From NCBI RefSeq assembly GCF_002939985.1, contig NZ_MDFM01000015.1, forward strand, positions 62,001-126,000: a stretch of 64,000 bases of DNA, given 5' to 3'. Numbering within the stretch: the first letter of the stretch is position 1; the number at the start of each line of letters is the position of its first letter. Positions 20,101 through 27,701 of the stretch are shown here, piece by piece. The position numbers were made by a program, and so were the translations under genes. The DNA is from Xanthomonas hortorum pv. cynarae (GTDB lineage Bacteria > Pseudomonadota > Gammaproteobacteria > Xanthomonadales > Xanthomonadaceae). Under the pieces are notes generated by a model, which saw only the letters and a list, made by a program, of their open reading frames with translations, was not told where the DNA came from and ran no database searches.

Positions 20101-20241
20101 GGCACGCTGGCCTACACGCTGATCGGCGGCACCCTGGCCGGCACGATTTTGACCCTGGTGTTTCTGCCGGCGATGTATTCGATCTGGTTCAAGATCCGGC
20201 CGGAGAACAGCGGCGCACCGACGCCTGCCAAGCACGCATGA
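17152..20241 (+). CDS. RND efflux permease, AcrB/HAE1-like
   Basis: 1029-aa inner-membrane proton-driven exporter. An N-terminal helix (SITLFLIFLISLAGLVAFL) is followed by the porter domain, then TM helices including LGSLILALGLLVDDAIIAIEMM, where the Asp pair of the TM4 proton relay lies in the VDD motif. A second pseudo-repeat has GIVKKQFFPISDRPEVLVEVQLPYG in pieces and a C-terminal helix bundle. Substrate is not predictable, but the HAE-type N-terminus suggests drugs or organic compounds rather than metals. Coupled to the adaptor gene. Confidence 0.9.
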   Translation: MSEGRFNLSALAVRERSITLFLIFLISLAGLVAFLKLGRAEDPAFTVKVMTIITAWPGATPQEMQDQVAEKLEKRLQELRWYDRSETYTRPGLAFTTLTLLDSTPPSQVQEQFYQARKKVGDEVGNLPAGVIGPMVNDEYADVTFALFALKAKGEPQRLLARDAESLRQRMLHVPGVKKVNIIGEQPERIFVEFSHERLATLGVSPQEVFAALNAQNALNAAGSVETRGPQVFIRLDGALDSLQKIRDTPLVVQGRTLKLSDIASVKRGYEDPSTFMIRSGGEPALLLGIIMRDGWNGLELGKSLDSEVGAINAELPLGMRLSKVTDQAVNIDASVGEFMTKFFVALLVVMLVCFVSMGWRVGIVVAAAVPLTLAAVFVVMLATGKNFDRITLGSLILALGLLVDDAIIAIEMMVVKMEEGYSRVAASAYAWSHTAAPMLSGTLVTAVGFMPNGFAASTAGEYTSNMFWIVGIALIVSWVVAVVFTPYLGVKMLPDLKKIEGGHAAMYDTPRYNRFRTALERVIARKWLVAGSVIGLFVLAILGMGIVKKQFFPISDRPEVLVEVQLPYGTSITQTSAATAKLEAWLAKQDEAKIVTAYIGQGAPRFFLAMGPELPDPSFAKIVVRTDNPHERDALKLRMRKAVSEGLAPEARVRVTQLTFGPYSQFPVAYRVSGADPQVLRGIAAQVKQVLQDSPMLRTVNTDWGTRTPTLHFTLEQDRLQAVGLTSSAVAQQLQFLLSGVPITLVREDIRSVQVVARSAGETRFDPARIADFTLAGANGQRVPLSQVGSVDVRMEEPILRRRDRVPTITVGGDVDDQLQPPDVSAAITKQLQPIIDKLPSGYQIKEAGSIEESGKATAAMLPLFPIMLAVTLIIIILQVRSMSAMVMVFLTSPLGLIGVVPTLILFQQPFGINALVGLIALSGILMRNTLILIGQIHHNEAEGLDPFHALVEATVQRARPVILTALAAILAFIPLTHSVFWGTLAYTLIGGTLAGTILTLVFLPAMYSIWFKIRPENSGAPTPAKHA

Positions 20242-20516
20242 GCTGGGTCTGCGACGGTGGCGAGAGCCCCGTCGCAGAGACCGCGTGGCAGTGTCGCTCG
20301 CGCGATTCCCACTCCACTGCCATTGCAGCGTTGTAGCGGCGCGGTGTCTCAGCGGATTGACCGAGCTTCCGCCCGAAGGCCAGGACCGGCACGCGTCGGG
20401 GGAGGTTCCCGGCTTCGGTCGCAGTGCAGGCCCGAATCCCACCCGGACAGCCGCCGATTCACCCAGAACGGCCGTGTGGCCTCACAATAGGCGGCCAGTT
20501 CCGGAACGATGTCGCC

Positions 20517-20849
20517 ATGCGCAAGACCTACCAGCTCAACCTCGAAGGCAAGAACCGCGATCGTCTGCTGGAGTCCAGCAAGAACGATATCCGCAAGTAC
20601 ATCCGCCGCGAGCGCCGCAAGGACTTGCCGGAAGGTGCGGATTACTGGGACTTCGACATGCGCTTCGGGGTGGACGAGGCCAGCGCCGCGCCGCTGCCGC
20701 CGGCCGAGTTGATCCGCTCGATCAATGCGCTCACCAGCGAAGGCGGCGAGCAGTTCTTCGTGGAAATCCTGCGCAAGCCCGGCAAGCGCATCCCGCGCGT
20801 GGATGGCGATAGCGGCATGGGCGGCGAGCTGGATTTCGAGCAGGACTGA
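20517..20849 (+). CDS. DUF6172 family protein
   Basis: 110-aa cytosolic protein of unknown function. It begins MRKTYQLNLEGKNRDRLLES and continues with a strongly basic segment (KYIRRERRKDLPEG) and a WDFDMRFG motif, the pattern of the DUF6172 family. ATG 20517 is chosen over the upstream in-frame start at 20424 because conservation would start with RKTYQL. No operon partner; both flanks are about 270-320 nt gaps. Confidence 0.75.
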   Translation: MRKTYQLNLEGKNRDRLLESSKNDIRKYIRRERRKDLPEGADYWDFDMRFGVDEASAAPLPPAELIRSINALTSEGGEQFFVEILRKPGKRIPRVDGDSGMGGELDFEQD

Positions 20850-21168
20850 GTCTTCGCCGCATAGACGTAGCGGTGGATTGCCGCTGCGTTGGCAAGATTT
20901 TGCTTGGGCGCGATCAGCAACGCGGTTGGCCTTCACCGCGTGTTGCCTCAGCTGATCTAAAGACAGATCGCGTGGTCTACAAGAGGCACGTGTTCGGCAG
21001 CAGATGTCTGCTCAGTGCGAAGTCGTAATGCGCAACGCGCCAAGAGTGCACAAAACGGGTATTGACGCGTGCTGGACGCTGCCCGGCCTGCGCATATGCT
21101 GCGTATCTAAGCGCGGTTTCCGCGCCTTGTCCGCGTGACGACGGCGCGTTACACGTAACTCCCCGCTC
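20850..21168. other. Gap without recognisable gene
   Basis: About 320 nt between convergent genes. A small hairpin GATCT-aaagac-AGATC lies near 20955; otherwise I see nothing. Confidence 0.4.
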
Positions 21169-22458
21169 TCAGTCCGGTTTGCCTGCGTGTGCTGCCGCTG
21201 CGCGCAGCTTGTCCTTTTTGCTTGGCCGTTTGCCCTTGATGCCGCCGTTGTCGTCCGGAGCGCGTGTGTCGGTGTTCGGTTTTTCCGTCGCAGGCGCATC
21301 TGTCGCCAGGGTCGGTTCAAAGCCGGCAACCACGCTGGTCGGCACGCGCAGCCCCTGACGTTTTTCGATCAGGCGCCATTGCGGCTGGCTCTCCGCAGAG
21401 ACGAAGCTGATCGCCACCCCGCTGGCGCCAGCACGCGCGGTGCGGCCGATGCGGTGGGTGTAGTCCACGGTCGAACGCGGCAGGTCGTAATTGATCACCG
21501 CCGGTAGCGCGTCGATATCGATGCCACGCCCTGCCAGATCGGTGGCCACCAGCACCTGCACCTCGCGTTGCTTGAAGGCATACAAGGTGCGTTCGCGACG
21601 GCCCTGGCTCAACTCGCCATGCAACGGCTGCGCGTTGATGCCGGTCTTGGTCAATTTTTCAGCGACTTTTTCAGCCGTGTGCCGGCTGGCGACGAACACC
21701 AGTACATGCGACCAGCCATGCTCTTGCAGCAGATGGCGCAGCAGCTGCGTGCGTTGGCCGGCGTCGACAGCGATGGCGCGTTGCTCGATCGCAGGTGCAG
21801 CGTCCGGCGTGGCGACAATGGTGATGCGCAGCGGGTCGCGCAGGCGACGCTTGGCCAGCGAGGCGATGCCGGGCGGAAAGGTGGCCGAAAACAGCACGCT
21901 TTGGCGTTGCGCCGGCAGCAAGGCCAGGATGCGATCGAGCTCGGCGCCGAAGCCCAGCTCGAGCAGGCGGTCGGCTTCGTCCAGCACGAGCGTGGCGACC
22001 TCGCTCAGGCGCAGCGCGTTGTGATCGACCAGGTCCAGCAGCCGGCCGGGCGTGGCCACCACGATGTCGGCACCACCGCGCAGGGCAAGCAGCTGCGGAT
22101 TGATCGAACTGCCCCCGGTCGCCGTAACGATCTTGAGCCGACGCGGCAGATGCGCCGCCAGCTGATGCAGCGTGTCTTCGACCTGCGCGGCGAGTTCGCG
22201 CGTGGGCACCAGCACCAGCGCGCCGAGCACGCGCGGGGCGGTCTCCGGGGCAAGACAGCGTTGCTGCAGCAGCGGCAGCGCATAGGCCAGCGTCTTGCCC
22301 GAGCCGGTCTGCGCCATCGCAATCAGATCGCGTCCCTGCAGCATCGGCTGAATCGCCTGCTGCTGGATCGGCGTGGGCGTGTGGTGACCGGCGCGGGCTA
22401 GCGCTGCGGTGAAGGCCGGCAGCAGCTGTGGCGACAGGTCGAGGTGGTCGAACGACAT
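21169..22458 (-). CDS. DEAD-box ATP-dependent RNA helicase, RhlE-like
   Basis: 429-aa RNA helicase. All core motifs are visible: PTPIQQQAIQPML (Q motif), AQTGSGKT (Walker A/motif I), PTRELAAQ (Ia), VLDEADRLLELGF (II, DEAD), FSATFP (III, SAT), then domain 2 with VATDLAGRGID and HRIGRTARAG (VI). The C-terminal tail is short and basic (KGKRPSKKDKLR). Likely roles are ribosome assembly or RNA turnover, especially in the cold. ATG 22458 (MSFDHLDLSPQLLPAF) is the family start; the open frame extends upstream without conservation. Confidence 0.92.
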   Translation of the reverse strand: MSFDHLDLSPQLLPAFTAALARAGHHTPTPIQQQAIQPMLQGRDLIAMAQTGSGKTLAYALPLLQQRCLAPETAPRVLGALVLVPTRELAAQVEDTLHQLAAHLPRRLKIVTATGGSSINPQLLALRGGADIVVATPGRLLDLVDHNALRLSEVATLVLDEADRLLELGFGAELDRILALLPAQRQSVLFSATFPPGIASLAKRRLRDPLRITIVATPDAAPAIEQRAIAVDAGQRTQLLRHLLQEHGWSHVLVFVASRHTAEKVAEKLTKTGINAQPLHGELSQGRRERTLYAFKQREVQVLVATDLAGRGIDIDALPAVINYDLPRSTVDYTHRIGRTARAGASGVAISFVSAESQPQWRLIEKRQGLRVPTSVVAGFEPTLATDAPATEKPNTDTRAPDDNGGIKGKRPSKKDKLRAAAAHAGKPD

Positions 22459-22552
22459 CGTGGAATCTCCGGACACGTGCATGATTGTGTGCGATCGGCC
22501 CGATGCGTGCGACGTGCCGAAGAGGCTGCTGCGCCGGTTTTTCGCGGCGTCG

Positions 22553-23167
22553 TCAGTAGCGCCATTTGCGCACCGTCTGTGTTCCCAGTCTTGCTTCCAG
22601 CAGCGCCTGGGCTGCCGCATCATCATCGTGGATTTCGCCCAGGCACAGCAGCATCAGCGCATCCAGATAGCCGGCGACCGAATCGAACAGGCGCGTGAGC
22701 ATTGTGCCGTCGTCGTGATCGAAGTAATACACCGCACCGCTGTCGCGATGGAAGCACCACAAATTGCCATTGCCCAGGTAGTCGCCGAACACGATCAGCG
22801 ACGGGATCAACGCATGCTCTTCAGCGCTCGCCTCGATCTCGTCGATGCTCGGATAGGCCTGCTGCAGCGGCTCGATGCTGGGTGCAGTGTCGCCCAGCGC
22901 GCACAACGTCTCTGCCAGTGCCAGGCTGCCGACCTCGCAGTGATAGCGCGCAAGCAGCGGTGGCAGCGCGCAGCCAAGGCGCGCCTGACACGCGAGCACG
23001 GCCTGCAGGCTGGCGGCTTGCGCAGCGTCATCGCCGAGAAGTGCGGCATACGCGGTGCAGACCTGTCGGTACCACCGCAGGCGTGCATCGTCATCGACAA
23101 GGTCCGGCCATGCCAGCGGCGGGCAGTCGGCTGGGCGCCAGTCGGCGTCTGGGTGGGATGCGTCCAT
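22553..23167 (-). CDS. SMI1/KNR4 (SUKH) family protein
   Basis: 204-aa cytosolic protein. The second half has the SUKH pattern: LPPLLARYHCEVG (entry helix and turn), then IPSLIVFGDYLGNGNLWCFH, then VYYFDHDDGTMLTRLFDSVAGYLDAL. SUKH proteins include many immunity proteins of polymorphic toxin systems as well as housekeeping members. No toxin gene is adjacent here, so it is either an orphan immunity protein or something else. ATG 23167 starts a plausible N-terminus; the frame runs on upstream only as non-conserved sequence. Confidence 0.7.
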   Translation of the reverse strand: MDASHPDADWRPADCPPLAWPDLVDDDARLRWYRQVCTAYAALLGDDAAQAASLQAVLACQARLGCALPPLLARYHCEVGSLALAETLCALGDTAPSIEPLQQAYPSIDEIEASAEEHALIPSLIVFGDYLGNGNLWCFHRDSGAVYYFDHDDGTMLTRLFDSVAGYLDALMLLCLGEIHDDDAAAQALLEARLGTQTVRKWRY

Positions 23168-23537
23168 CAAGCCTCCAGGTGTACACGGGCGGTGCCGGCG
23201 GGGCGCTGATGCTACCGCAGTCTTTCGCCCCACACGCCTTGATTGCAGCCAGAAAACGAAAGGCTCGGGCTGCAACGAACGGCCTGAGCGTAGAGAAGCT
23301 TGCCATCCGGTGCTGTAGTGCCTTGCCAGCAACCTTCGACATAGCGTGACTGCGAAAAATCGATGGACACTCCGCGAATGCCTGCTGCGGGATGCAGCGT
23401 ACTGCAACAGACGCCATCGCTTGCACGCGGGGTATGTGCATGGGATGTACGCTGAGATAGCGCTGTAACGCGCTGTGGCGATAGCCCCTCGTCGTGCGAC
23501 AGCACAGTGACGCTTGATGGCGTCACTGTGCGGGCCA
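23168..23537. other. Gap downstream of the E2 gene, with terminator hairpin and a doubtful ORF
   Basis: A 370-nt stretch. On the minus strand a 108-codon frame (23212-23538) starts in a TGATG overlap with the E2 stop, and its second half (GVSIDFSQSRYVEGCWQGTT) looks protein-like with several Cys. It starts inside a strong hairpin and I recognise no family, so I do not call it a gene. Confidence 0.35.
23503..23530 (-). terminator. Terminator-like hairpin after the 2-oxo acid dehydrogenase operon
   Basis: CACAGTGACGC-ttgatg-GCGTCACTGTG, a perfect 11-bp stem beginning 8 nt beyond the E2 stop codon. No clear T-tract follows on the minus strand. Confidence 0.5.
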
Positions 23538-24992
23538 TCAGTTGGCCAACGCCAGATCGTCCAGCAGTGCACGCAGGAAACGTGCGGCTTCGCCGCCGGT
23601 GGCGGCCCGGTGGTCGAAGGTCAGCGACAGCGGCATCACCTTGTGGGTTTCCACACTGCCCATCACCGGAGTGAGCTGGTAGCGCGCGCGGCCGGCGGCG
23701 ACGATGGCCACGCACGGCGGCACCACCACCGGGGTCGCGTAGCGGCCGGCGAACATGCCGAAGTTGGACAGCGAGATGGTGTAGCCGCTGAGCTCGGAGG
23801 CGGCGATGCTGCGGTTTTCCACCTGCTGGCGCAGCCGGTTGACGCTCTCGCGAATGCCGTGCGCGTCCAGCATGTCGGCATTGCGCAGCGCGGGCACGAA
23901 CAGGCCTTCTTCGGTATCCACCGCAATGCCGATATCCACCTGCGTGTGCAGGGTGCGGCTGAGTGCCTCGCCGTCGAACCAGGCATTGAGCGCCGGCACC
24001 GCCTGGCACGCCCGCACGATGCCGCGTACCAGCCGCACGGTGACGTCGTTGCCGGGCTGCCAGGCGTGGATGTCGGCATCGTCGTTGAGCGTGGTCGGCA
24101 CCACCTTGCTGTGCGCATCGGCCATCACGCGCGCCATGTTGCGGCGCACGCCCTTGAGCTGCTCCGGCTGGCCTTTGGCGACCACGCTGGGCGATTGCGT
24201 GCGCATGGGTTTGCCGCTGGCAGACAGCGCTGAACGTTGTTGCGTATCGCTTGCTGAGGCGTTTGCTGCCTGCGTGTTTGCAGCGGCGTGTTGCGCGCCT
24301 GCATTCGCGTTATTGCCATTGATCGGCGTGACCGACGCAGTCGCACGCGTCGCAGACACCGGCGCATTGCCGGCAGCGGCGGCCTGCTTCACATCGGCCA
24401 TGGTCACCGTGCCATCCGGACCGGTGGCGCGTACCTGCACCAGGTCCACACGCAGCTTGCGGGCCAGTGCGCGCACGGCCGGCATGGCGCGCACGCCGCC
24501 GACTGCAATGGCCTGCTCGCTCTGCACGGCATTGGAGCTCTGCATCGCGCCGACAACGGTGCCGGCGTCATCGCGGTCGCTCTCGCCGTTGCTAGTGGAG
24601 TCGGCATCGGCGATCTCGCCGCCGTTATCGGAAACGACCACGCGCGCCGTGTTGCCGGCGGCGCTGTCGCCGGTGCTGGGCGTGTGCGTTGGTGCAGGGC
24701 CGTGTGAGTGACCGGTGTCCTGACCATCGGCGCGCTGCGGCTGCGAAGCGTCCAGCGCGAACTGCGCCAGCACCGCGCCGGTGACGATGATGTCGCCGGC
24801 CGCACCGGCGAGCTTGGTCACGGTGCCGGAGAACGGCGAGGGCACTTCGACCACCGCCTTGGCGGTCTCCATCGACACCAGCGGGTCGTCCAGGCGCACG
24901 CTGTCGCCTTCCTTGACGAACCATTCCACGATGGTGGCGTCGGGCAGGCCTTCGCCCAGATCGGGCAGGTGGAAATTCTTGGCTTGGCTCAT
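23538..24992 (-). CDS. 2-oxo acid dehydrogenase E2 (dihydrolipoyl acyltransferase)
   Basis: 484-aa core enzyme of a pyruvate or branched-chain 2-oxo acid dehydrogenase. An N-terminal lipoyl domain (1-80) has the lipoylated Lys in MVSMETAKAVVEVPSP-type sequence (LVSMETAKAVVEV). An Ala/Ser/Thr-rich linker follows, then a peripheral-subunit-binding domain (AMPAVRALARKLRVDLVQVRATGPDGTV, in two pieces) and the catalytic domain ending in SLTFDHRAATGGEAARFL, where the active-site His is in DHR. The start MSQAKNFHLPDLGEG (24992) overlaps the SH3 gene by 4 nt. It is the last gene of an E1alpha-E1beta-SH3-E2 operon; no E3 gene is in the window. Confidence 0.9.
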   Translation of the reverse strand: MSQAKNFHLPDLGEGLPDATIVEWFVKEGDSVRLDDPLVSMETAKAVVEVPSPFSGTVTKLAGAAGDIIVTGAVLAQFALDASQPQRADGQDTGHSHGPAPTHTPSTGDSAAGNTARVVVSDNGGEIADADSTSNGESDRDDAGTVVGAMQSSNAVQSEQAIAVGGVRAMPAVRALARKLRVDLVQVRATGPDGTVTMADVKQAAAAGNAPVSATRATASVTPINGNNANAGAQHAAANTQAANASASDTQQRSALSASGKPMRTQSPSVVAKGQPEQLKGVRRNMARVMADAHSKVVPTTLNDDADIHAWQPGNDVTVRLVRGIVRACQAVPALNAWFDGEALSRTLHTQVDIGIAVDTEEGLFVPALRNADMLDAHGIRESVNRLRQQVENRSIAASELSGYTISLSNFGMFAGRYATPVVVPPCVAIVAAGRARYQLTPVMGSVETHKVMPLSLTFDHRAATGGEAARFLRALLDDLALAN

Positions 24993-25372
24993 GGCAGATT
25001 CTCTTGCGCCGCAGGCAGCGGCGGCGTGGTGTCGTCGAGGAGTTCGAGGTCGGCGGCTGGCAGCCAGCCCTGCGTGCCATCGGCACGCTCGGACCACCAC
25101 CAACCGCCATGTTCGTGATGCAGCAACACGTCCTCGCCCTGCATCGCAACGAGTTCGCGTGCGTCATAATCGCGCAGGGCTTCGGCCAGGCCGTCGCCCA
25201 AGGGGCGCAGCCACGCCACCGGCGCCCAGCCAGCGTGGCCTTGCCCGGTGTTGACCCAGGCAAAGGCCGGCCATTCTTCATCGCGCACGCCGATTGCCAC
25301 TTGCTGGCCGGCGTGGAAGCGAATCGGGTTGGCGACTCTGGCGTGGTGGTCGCAGAGCAGGCGGGCGCGCAT
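24989..25372 (-). CDS. SH3-like domain protein embedded in the dehydrogenase operon
   Basis: 127-aa cytosolic protein with two SH3-like halves: NPIRFHAGQQVAIGVRDEEW with GHAGWAPVAWL (about 15-57), and REYDARELVAMQGEDVLL-type sequence with GGWWWSERADGTQGWLPAADLEL (about 68-115). Both halves have the GWxP strand typical of bacterial SH3 folds. It lies directly between E1beta and E2, overlapping E2 by 4 nt, which suggests a dedicated partner of the complex; that role is inference. Confidence 0.7.
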   Translation of the reverse strand: MRARLLCDHHARVANPIRFHAGQQVAIGVRDEEWPAFAWVNTGQGHAGWAPVAWLRPLGDGLAEALRDYDARELVAMQGEDVLLHHEHGGWWWSERADGTQGWLPAADLELLDDTTPPLPAAQENLP

Positions 25373-25373
25373 G

Positions 25374-26357
25374 TCAGCCGGCGGCCACCGCGCGACGGGC
25401 GGCGGTGACGATGCGCTCCACGCTCGGCAGGTACTTCATCTCCAGCCGGAACAGCGGGATATGCGTGTCGTAACCGGTGACGCGTTCGACTGGCGCGAGC
25501 AGGTCGTACATGGATTTTTCGGCCAGCTGCGCGGCGATCTCCGCACCGAAGCCGGCAGTGCGCGGGGCTTCCTGCACGATCACGCAGCGGCCGGTTTTCG
25601 CGACCGACTCGGCGATGGTGTCGAAGTCCAGCGGGCGCAACGTGGCCACGTCGATCACTTCGGCGCTGATGCCTTCGCCGGCGAGTTTGTCGGCCGCTTC
25701 CAGCGCTTCTTTCACCTGCGCGCCCCAGGTGACCAGGGTGACGTCGGTACCGTCGCGCAGCACGAAGCACACATCCAGCGGCAGCGCTTCGCCGTCGTTG
25801 GCAACCACTTCCTTGTACTGGCGATAGATGCGCTTGGGCTCCATGTAGATCACCGGATCCGGGTCGCGGATCGCAGCCAGCAACAGGCCATACGCGCGCT
25901 GCGGCGAAGACGGCAACACCACGCGCAAACCGGGCACGTTGGTGAAGATGGCTTCGTTGGCTTCGCTGTGGTGTTCCGGCGCGCGGATGCCGCCGCCCCA
26001 CGGCACGCGCAACACCATCGGGCAATGCAGGCGCCCGCGGGTGCGGTTGCGCAGGCGTGCGGCGTGGCAGATCAGGTGATCGACCATGGGGTACACGAAG
26101 CCGTCGAACTGCGCTTCGGCCACCGGCTTCATGCCTTGTGCGGCCAGGCCAACGCTCAGCCCGGCGATGGTGGTTTCGTCCAATGGCGTGTCCAGCACGC
26201 GCGCACTGCCGAAGCGCTGCTGCAGGCCGGCGGTGGCGCGGAATACGCCGCCGTTGACGCCCACATCCTCGCCCAGCACCAGCACCGCAGGGTCGTGTTC
26301 CAGCTCCCAGGCCAGTGCCTGGGTGATGGCTTCGATCAGGGTGATGGGCGAACTCAT
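25374..26357 (-). CDS. 2-oxo acid dehydrogenase E1 component, beta subunit
   Basis: 327-aa thiamine-diphosphate-binding transketolase-type subunit. Motifs are ITLIEAITQALAWELEHDP, VLVLGEDVGVNGGVFRATAGL, the TPLDETTIAGLSVGLAAQG region, and the C-terminal domain with GAQVKEALEAADKLAGEGISAEVIDVATLRPLD in pieces. ATG 26357 has GGAGAG 6-11 nt upstream and gives the usual family length; an alternative ATG at 26444, overlapping the E1alpha stop (ATGGATGA) and preceded by GGAGG, would add 29 non-conserved residues. Confidence 0.88.
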   Translation of the reverse strand: MSSPITLIEAITQALAWELEHDPAVLVLGEDVGVNGGVFRATAGLQQRFGSARVLDTPLDETTIAGLSVGLAAQGMKPVAEAQFDGFVYPMVDHLICHAARLRNRTRGRLHCPMVLRVPWGGGIRAPEHHSEANEAIFTNVPGLRVVLPSSPQRAYGLLLAAIRDPDPVIYMEPKRIYRQYKEVVANDGEALPLDVCFVLRDGTDVTLVTWGAQVKEALEAADKLAGEGISAEVIDVATLRPLDFDTIAESVAKTGRCVIVQEAPRTAGFGAEIAAQLAEKSMYDLLAPVERVTGYDTHIPLFRLEMKYLPSVERIVTAARRAVAAG

Positions 26358-26436
26358 GGAAGTCTCTCCGCGCGTGGCTGCGGCGTTGTAAGGCGCACTG
26401 GCCTGCTGAGTGGCGGCAATGTGCGAATGGGTGTGC

Positions 26437-27525
26437 TCATCCATGACGGGCCTCCAGCGCCATCACTTCGGCGCGCTGGGCCAGCAACTCGGCCGGCGGA
26501 TCGCCGTAGAGATAATCGAACATCGCTTCGACCGGCTGCACTGGCGTATTGAGATAGGCGTTGACCTCTTCGTCCACGCGCGCGCCGCACTCGGTTTTCC
26601 AGGCGGCTTCCTGTGCGTCGTCCCACAGGCCTTGCGCGGTGAGATAGCGGCGCAGGCGCAGCAGTGGTTCGCGTGCCCAGCCCTGCTTGACCTCTTCTTC
26701 GCCGCGGTAGCGCCGCGCATCGTCGGCGGTGGTGTGATCGGAAAGGCGATAGGTCAAAAATTCGATCACCGTGCCGCCGTCGCCGGCCAGTGCACGCACG
26801 CGTGCCTGCCGCATCGCTTCGAGCACGGCAACCAGGTCGTTGCCATCCACCTGCAGGCAATGCAGGCCGCCGGCCAGGCCTTTCTGCGCCAGCGTCTGCG
26901 CACCGGTCTGCGCCGAGCGCGGTACCGAGATCGCCCAGCCGTTGTTGATCACGCACAGGATCAGCGGCAGCTTGTAGGCGCCGGCCGAATTGAGCGCTGC
27001 GTAGAAGTCGGTTTTGGAACTGCCGCCATCGCCGCAGCAGGCCACGGCGACCTGCGGCTTGCCCTGCAGCTTGAACGACAGTGCGGAGCCGGCCGCGTGC
27101 AGGCACTGGGTGGAAATCGGTACGCAGATCGGGAAGTCGATCGCCGCATCGGCATCGCGCGGGTAATCGCTGCCGCGCTCGTCGCCGCCCCAGTACAGCA
27201 ATACATCGCGCGGGCGAACGCCGCGTTCGAACATGTTGCCGTACTCGCGGTAGCTGGGCGCGAACACATCGCCGCGGCGCATCGAGGCACCGATGCCCAC
27301 ATGCGTGGCCTCGTGCCCCAGCGAGGCGGCGTAGGTGCCCAGCTTGCCGGTGCGCTGCAAGGCGACCGATTTGCTGTCGAAGGTGCGCACGAACAGCATG
27401 CGCTTGAACAGGGCGAGCAACTGTTGCGGATTGGCGGCATCGGCCGGCAGGTCGTCGCGGACCCATTGGCCGTCCGCGTCCATGTATTGCAGATATTCGA
27501 TCTCGAACTGCGCGGCTACGCTCAT
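26437..27525 (-). CDS. 2-oxo acid dehydrogenase E1 component, alpha subunit
   Basis: 362-aa thiamine-diphosphate enzyme that decarboxylates the 2-oxo acid and acylates E2. The ThDP motif is clear: CCGDGGSSKTDFYAALNSAG through to LILCVINNGWAIS (GDG-N27-NN). Other family sequences are GKLGTYAASLGHEA, APSYREYG and the phosphorylation-loop-like YRLSDHTTADDARRYR. Sequence alone does not separate pyruvate from branched-chain substrates. ATG 27525 with GAAGG upstream is preferred to a TTG at 27555. First gene of the operon. Confidence 0.88.
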   Translation of the reverse strand: MSVAAQFEIEYLQYMDADGQWVRDDLPADAANPQQLLALFKRMLFVRTFDSKSVALQRTGKLGTYAASLGHEATHVGIGASMRRGDVFAPSYREYGNMFERGVRPRDVLLYWGGDERGSDYPRDADAAIDFPICVPISTQCLHAAGSALSFKLQGKPQVAVACCGDGGSSKTDFYAALNSAGAYKLPLILCVINNGWAISVPRSAQTGAQTLAQKGLAGGLHCLQVDGNDLVAVLEAMRQARVRALAGDGGTVIEFLTYRLSDHTTADDARRYRGEEEVKQGWAREPLLRLRRYLTAQGLWDDAQEAAWKTECGARVDEEVNAYLNTPVQPVEAMFDYLYGDPPAELLAQRAEVMALEARHG

Positions 27526-27634
27526 TGCGGCGACACCTTCACCAAGAAGTTTCAAATGATATGAGTTGCGATGTTAAGGACCACGCAGCAAAAGGCTGTC
27601 CTGCACCGCAGCACACAATGATGCTGGGTTGCAC

Positions 27635-27667
27635 AAAAAAAAGGGCGCGGACCAGGCCGCGCCCTTT
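27635..27667 (-). terminator. Rho-independent terminator after the secreted nuclease gene
   Basis: AAAGGGCGCGG-accagg-CCGCGCCCTTT; on the minus strand the stem is followed by a run of eight Ts. It lies 35 nt beyond the nuclease stop and so separates that gene from the dehydrogenase operon. Confidence 0.85.
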
Positions 27668-27701
27668 GTCGCAGTTCAAACTGCGACGTGTTGCACTGCG
27701 A

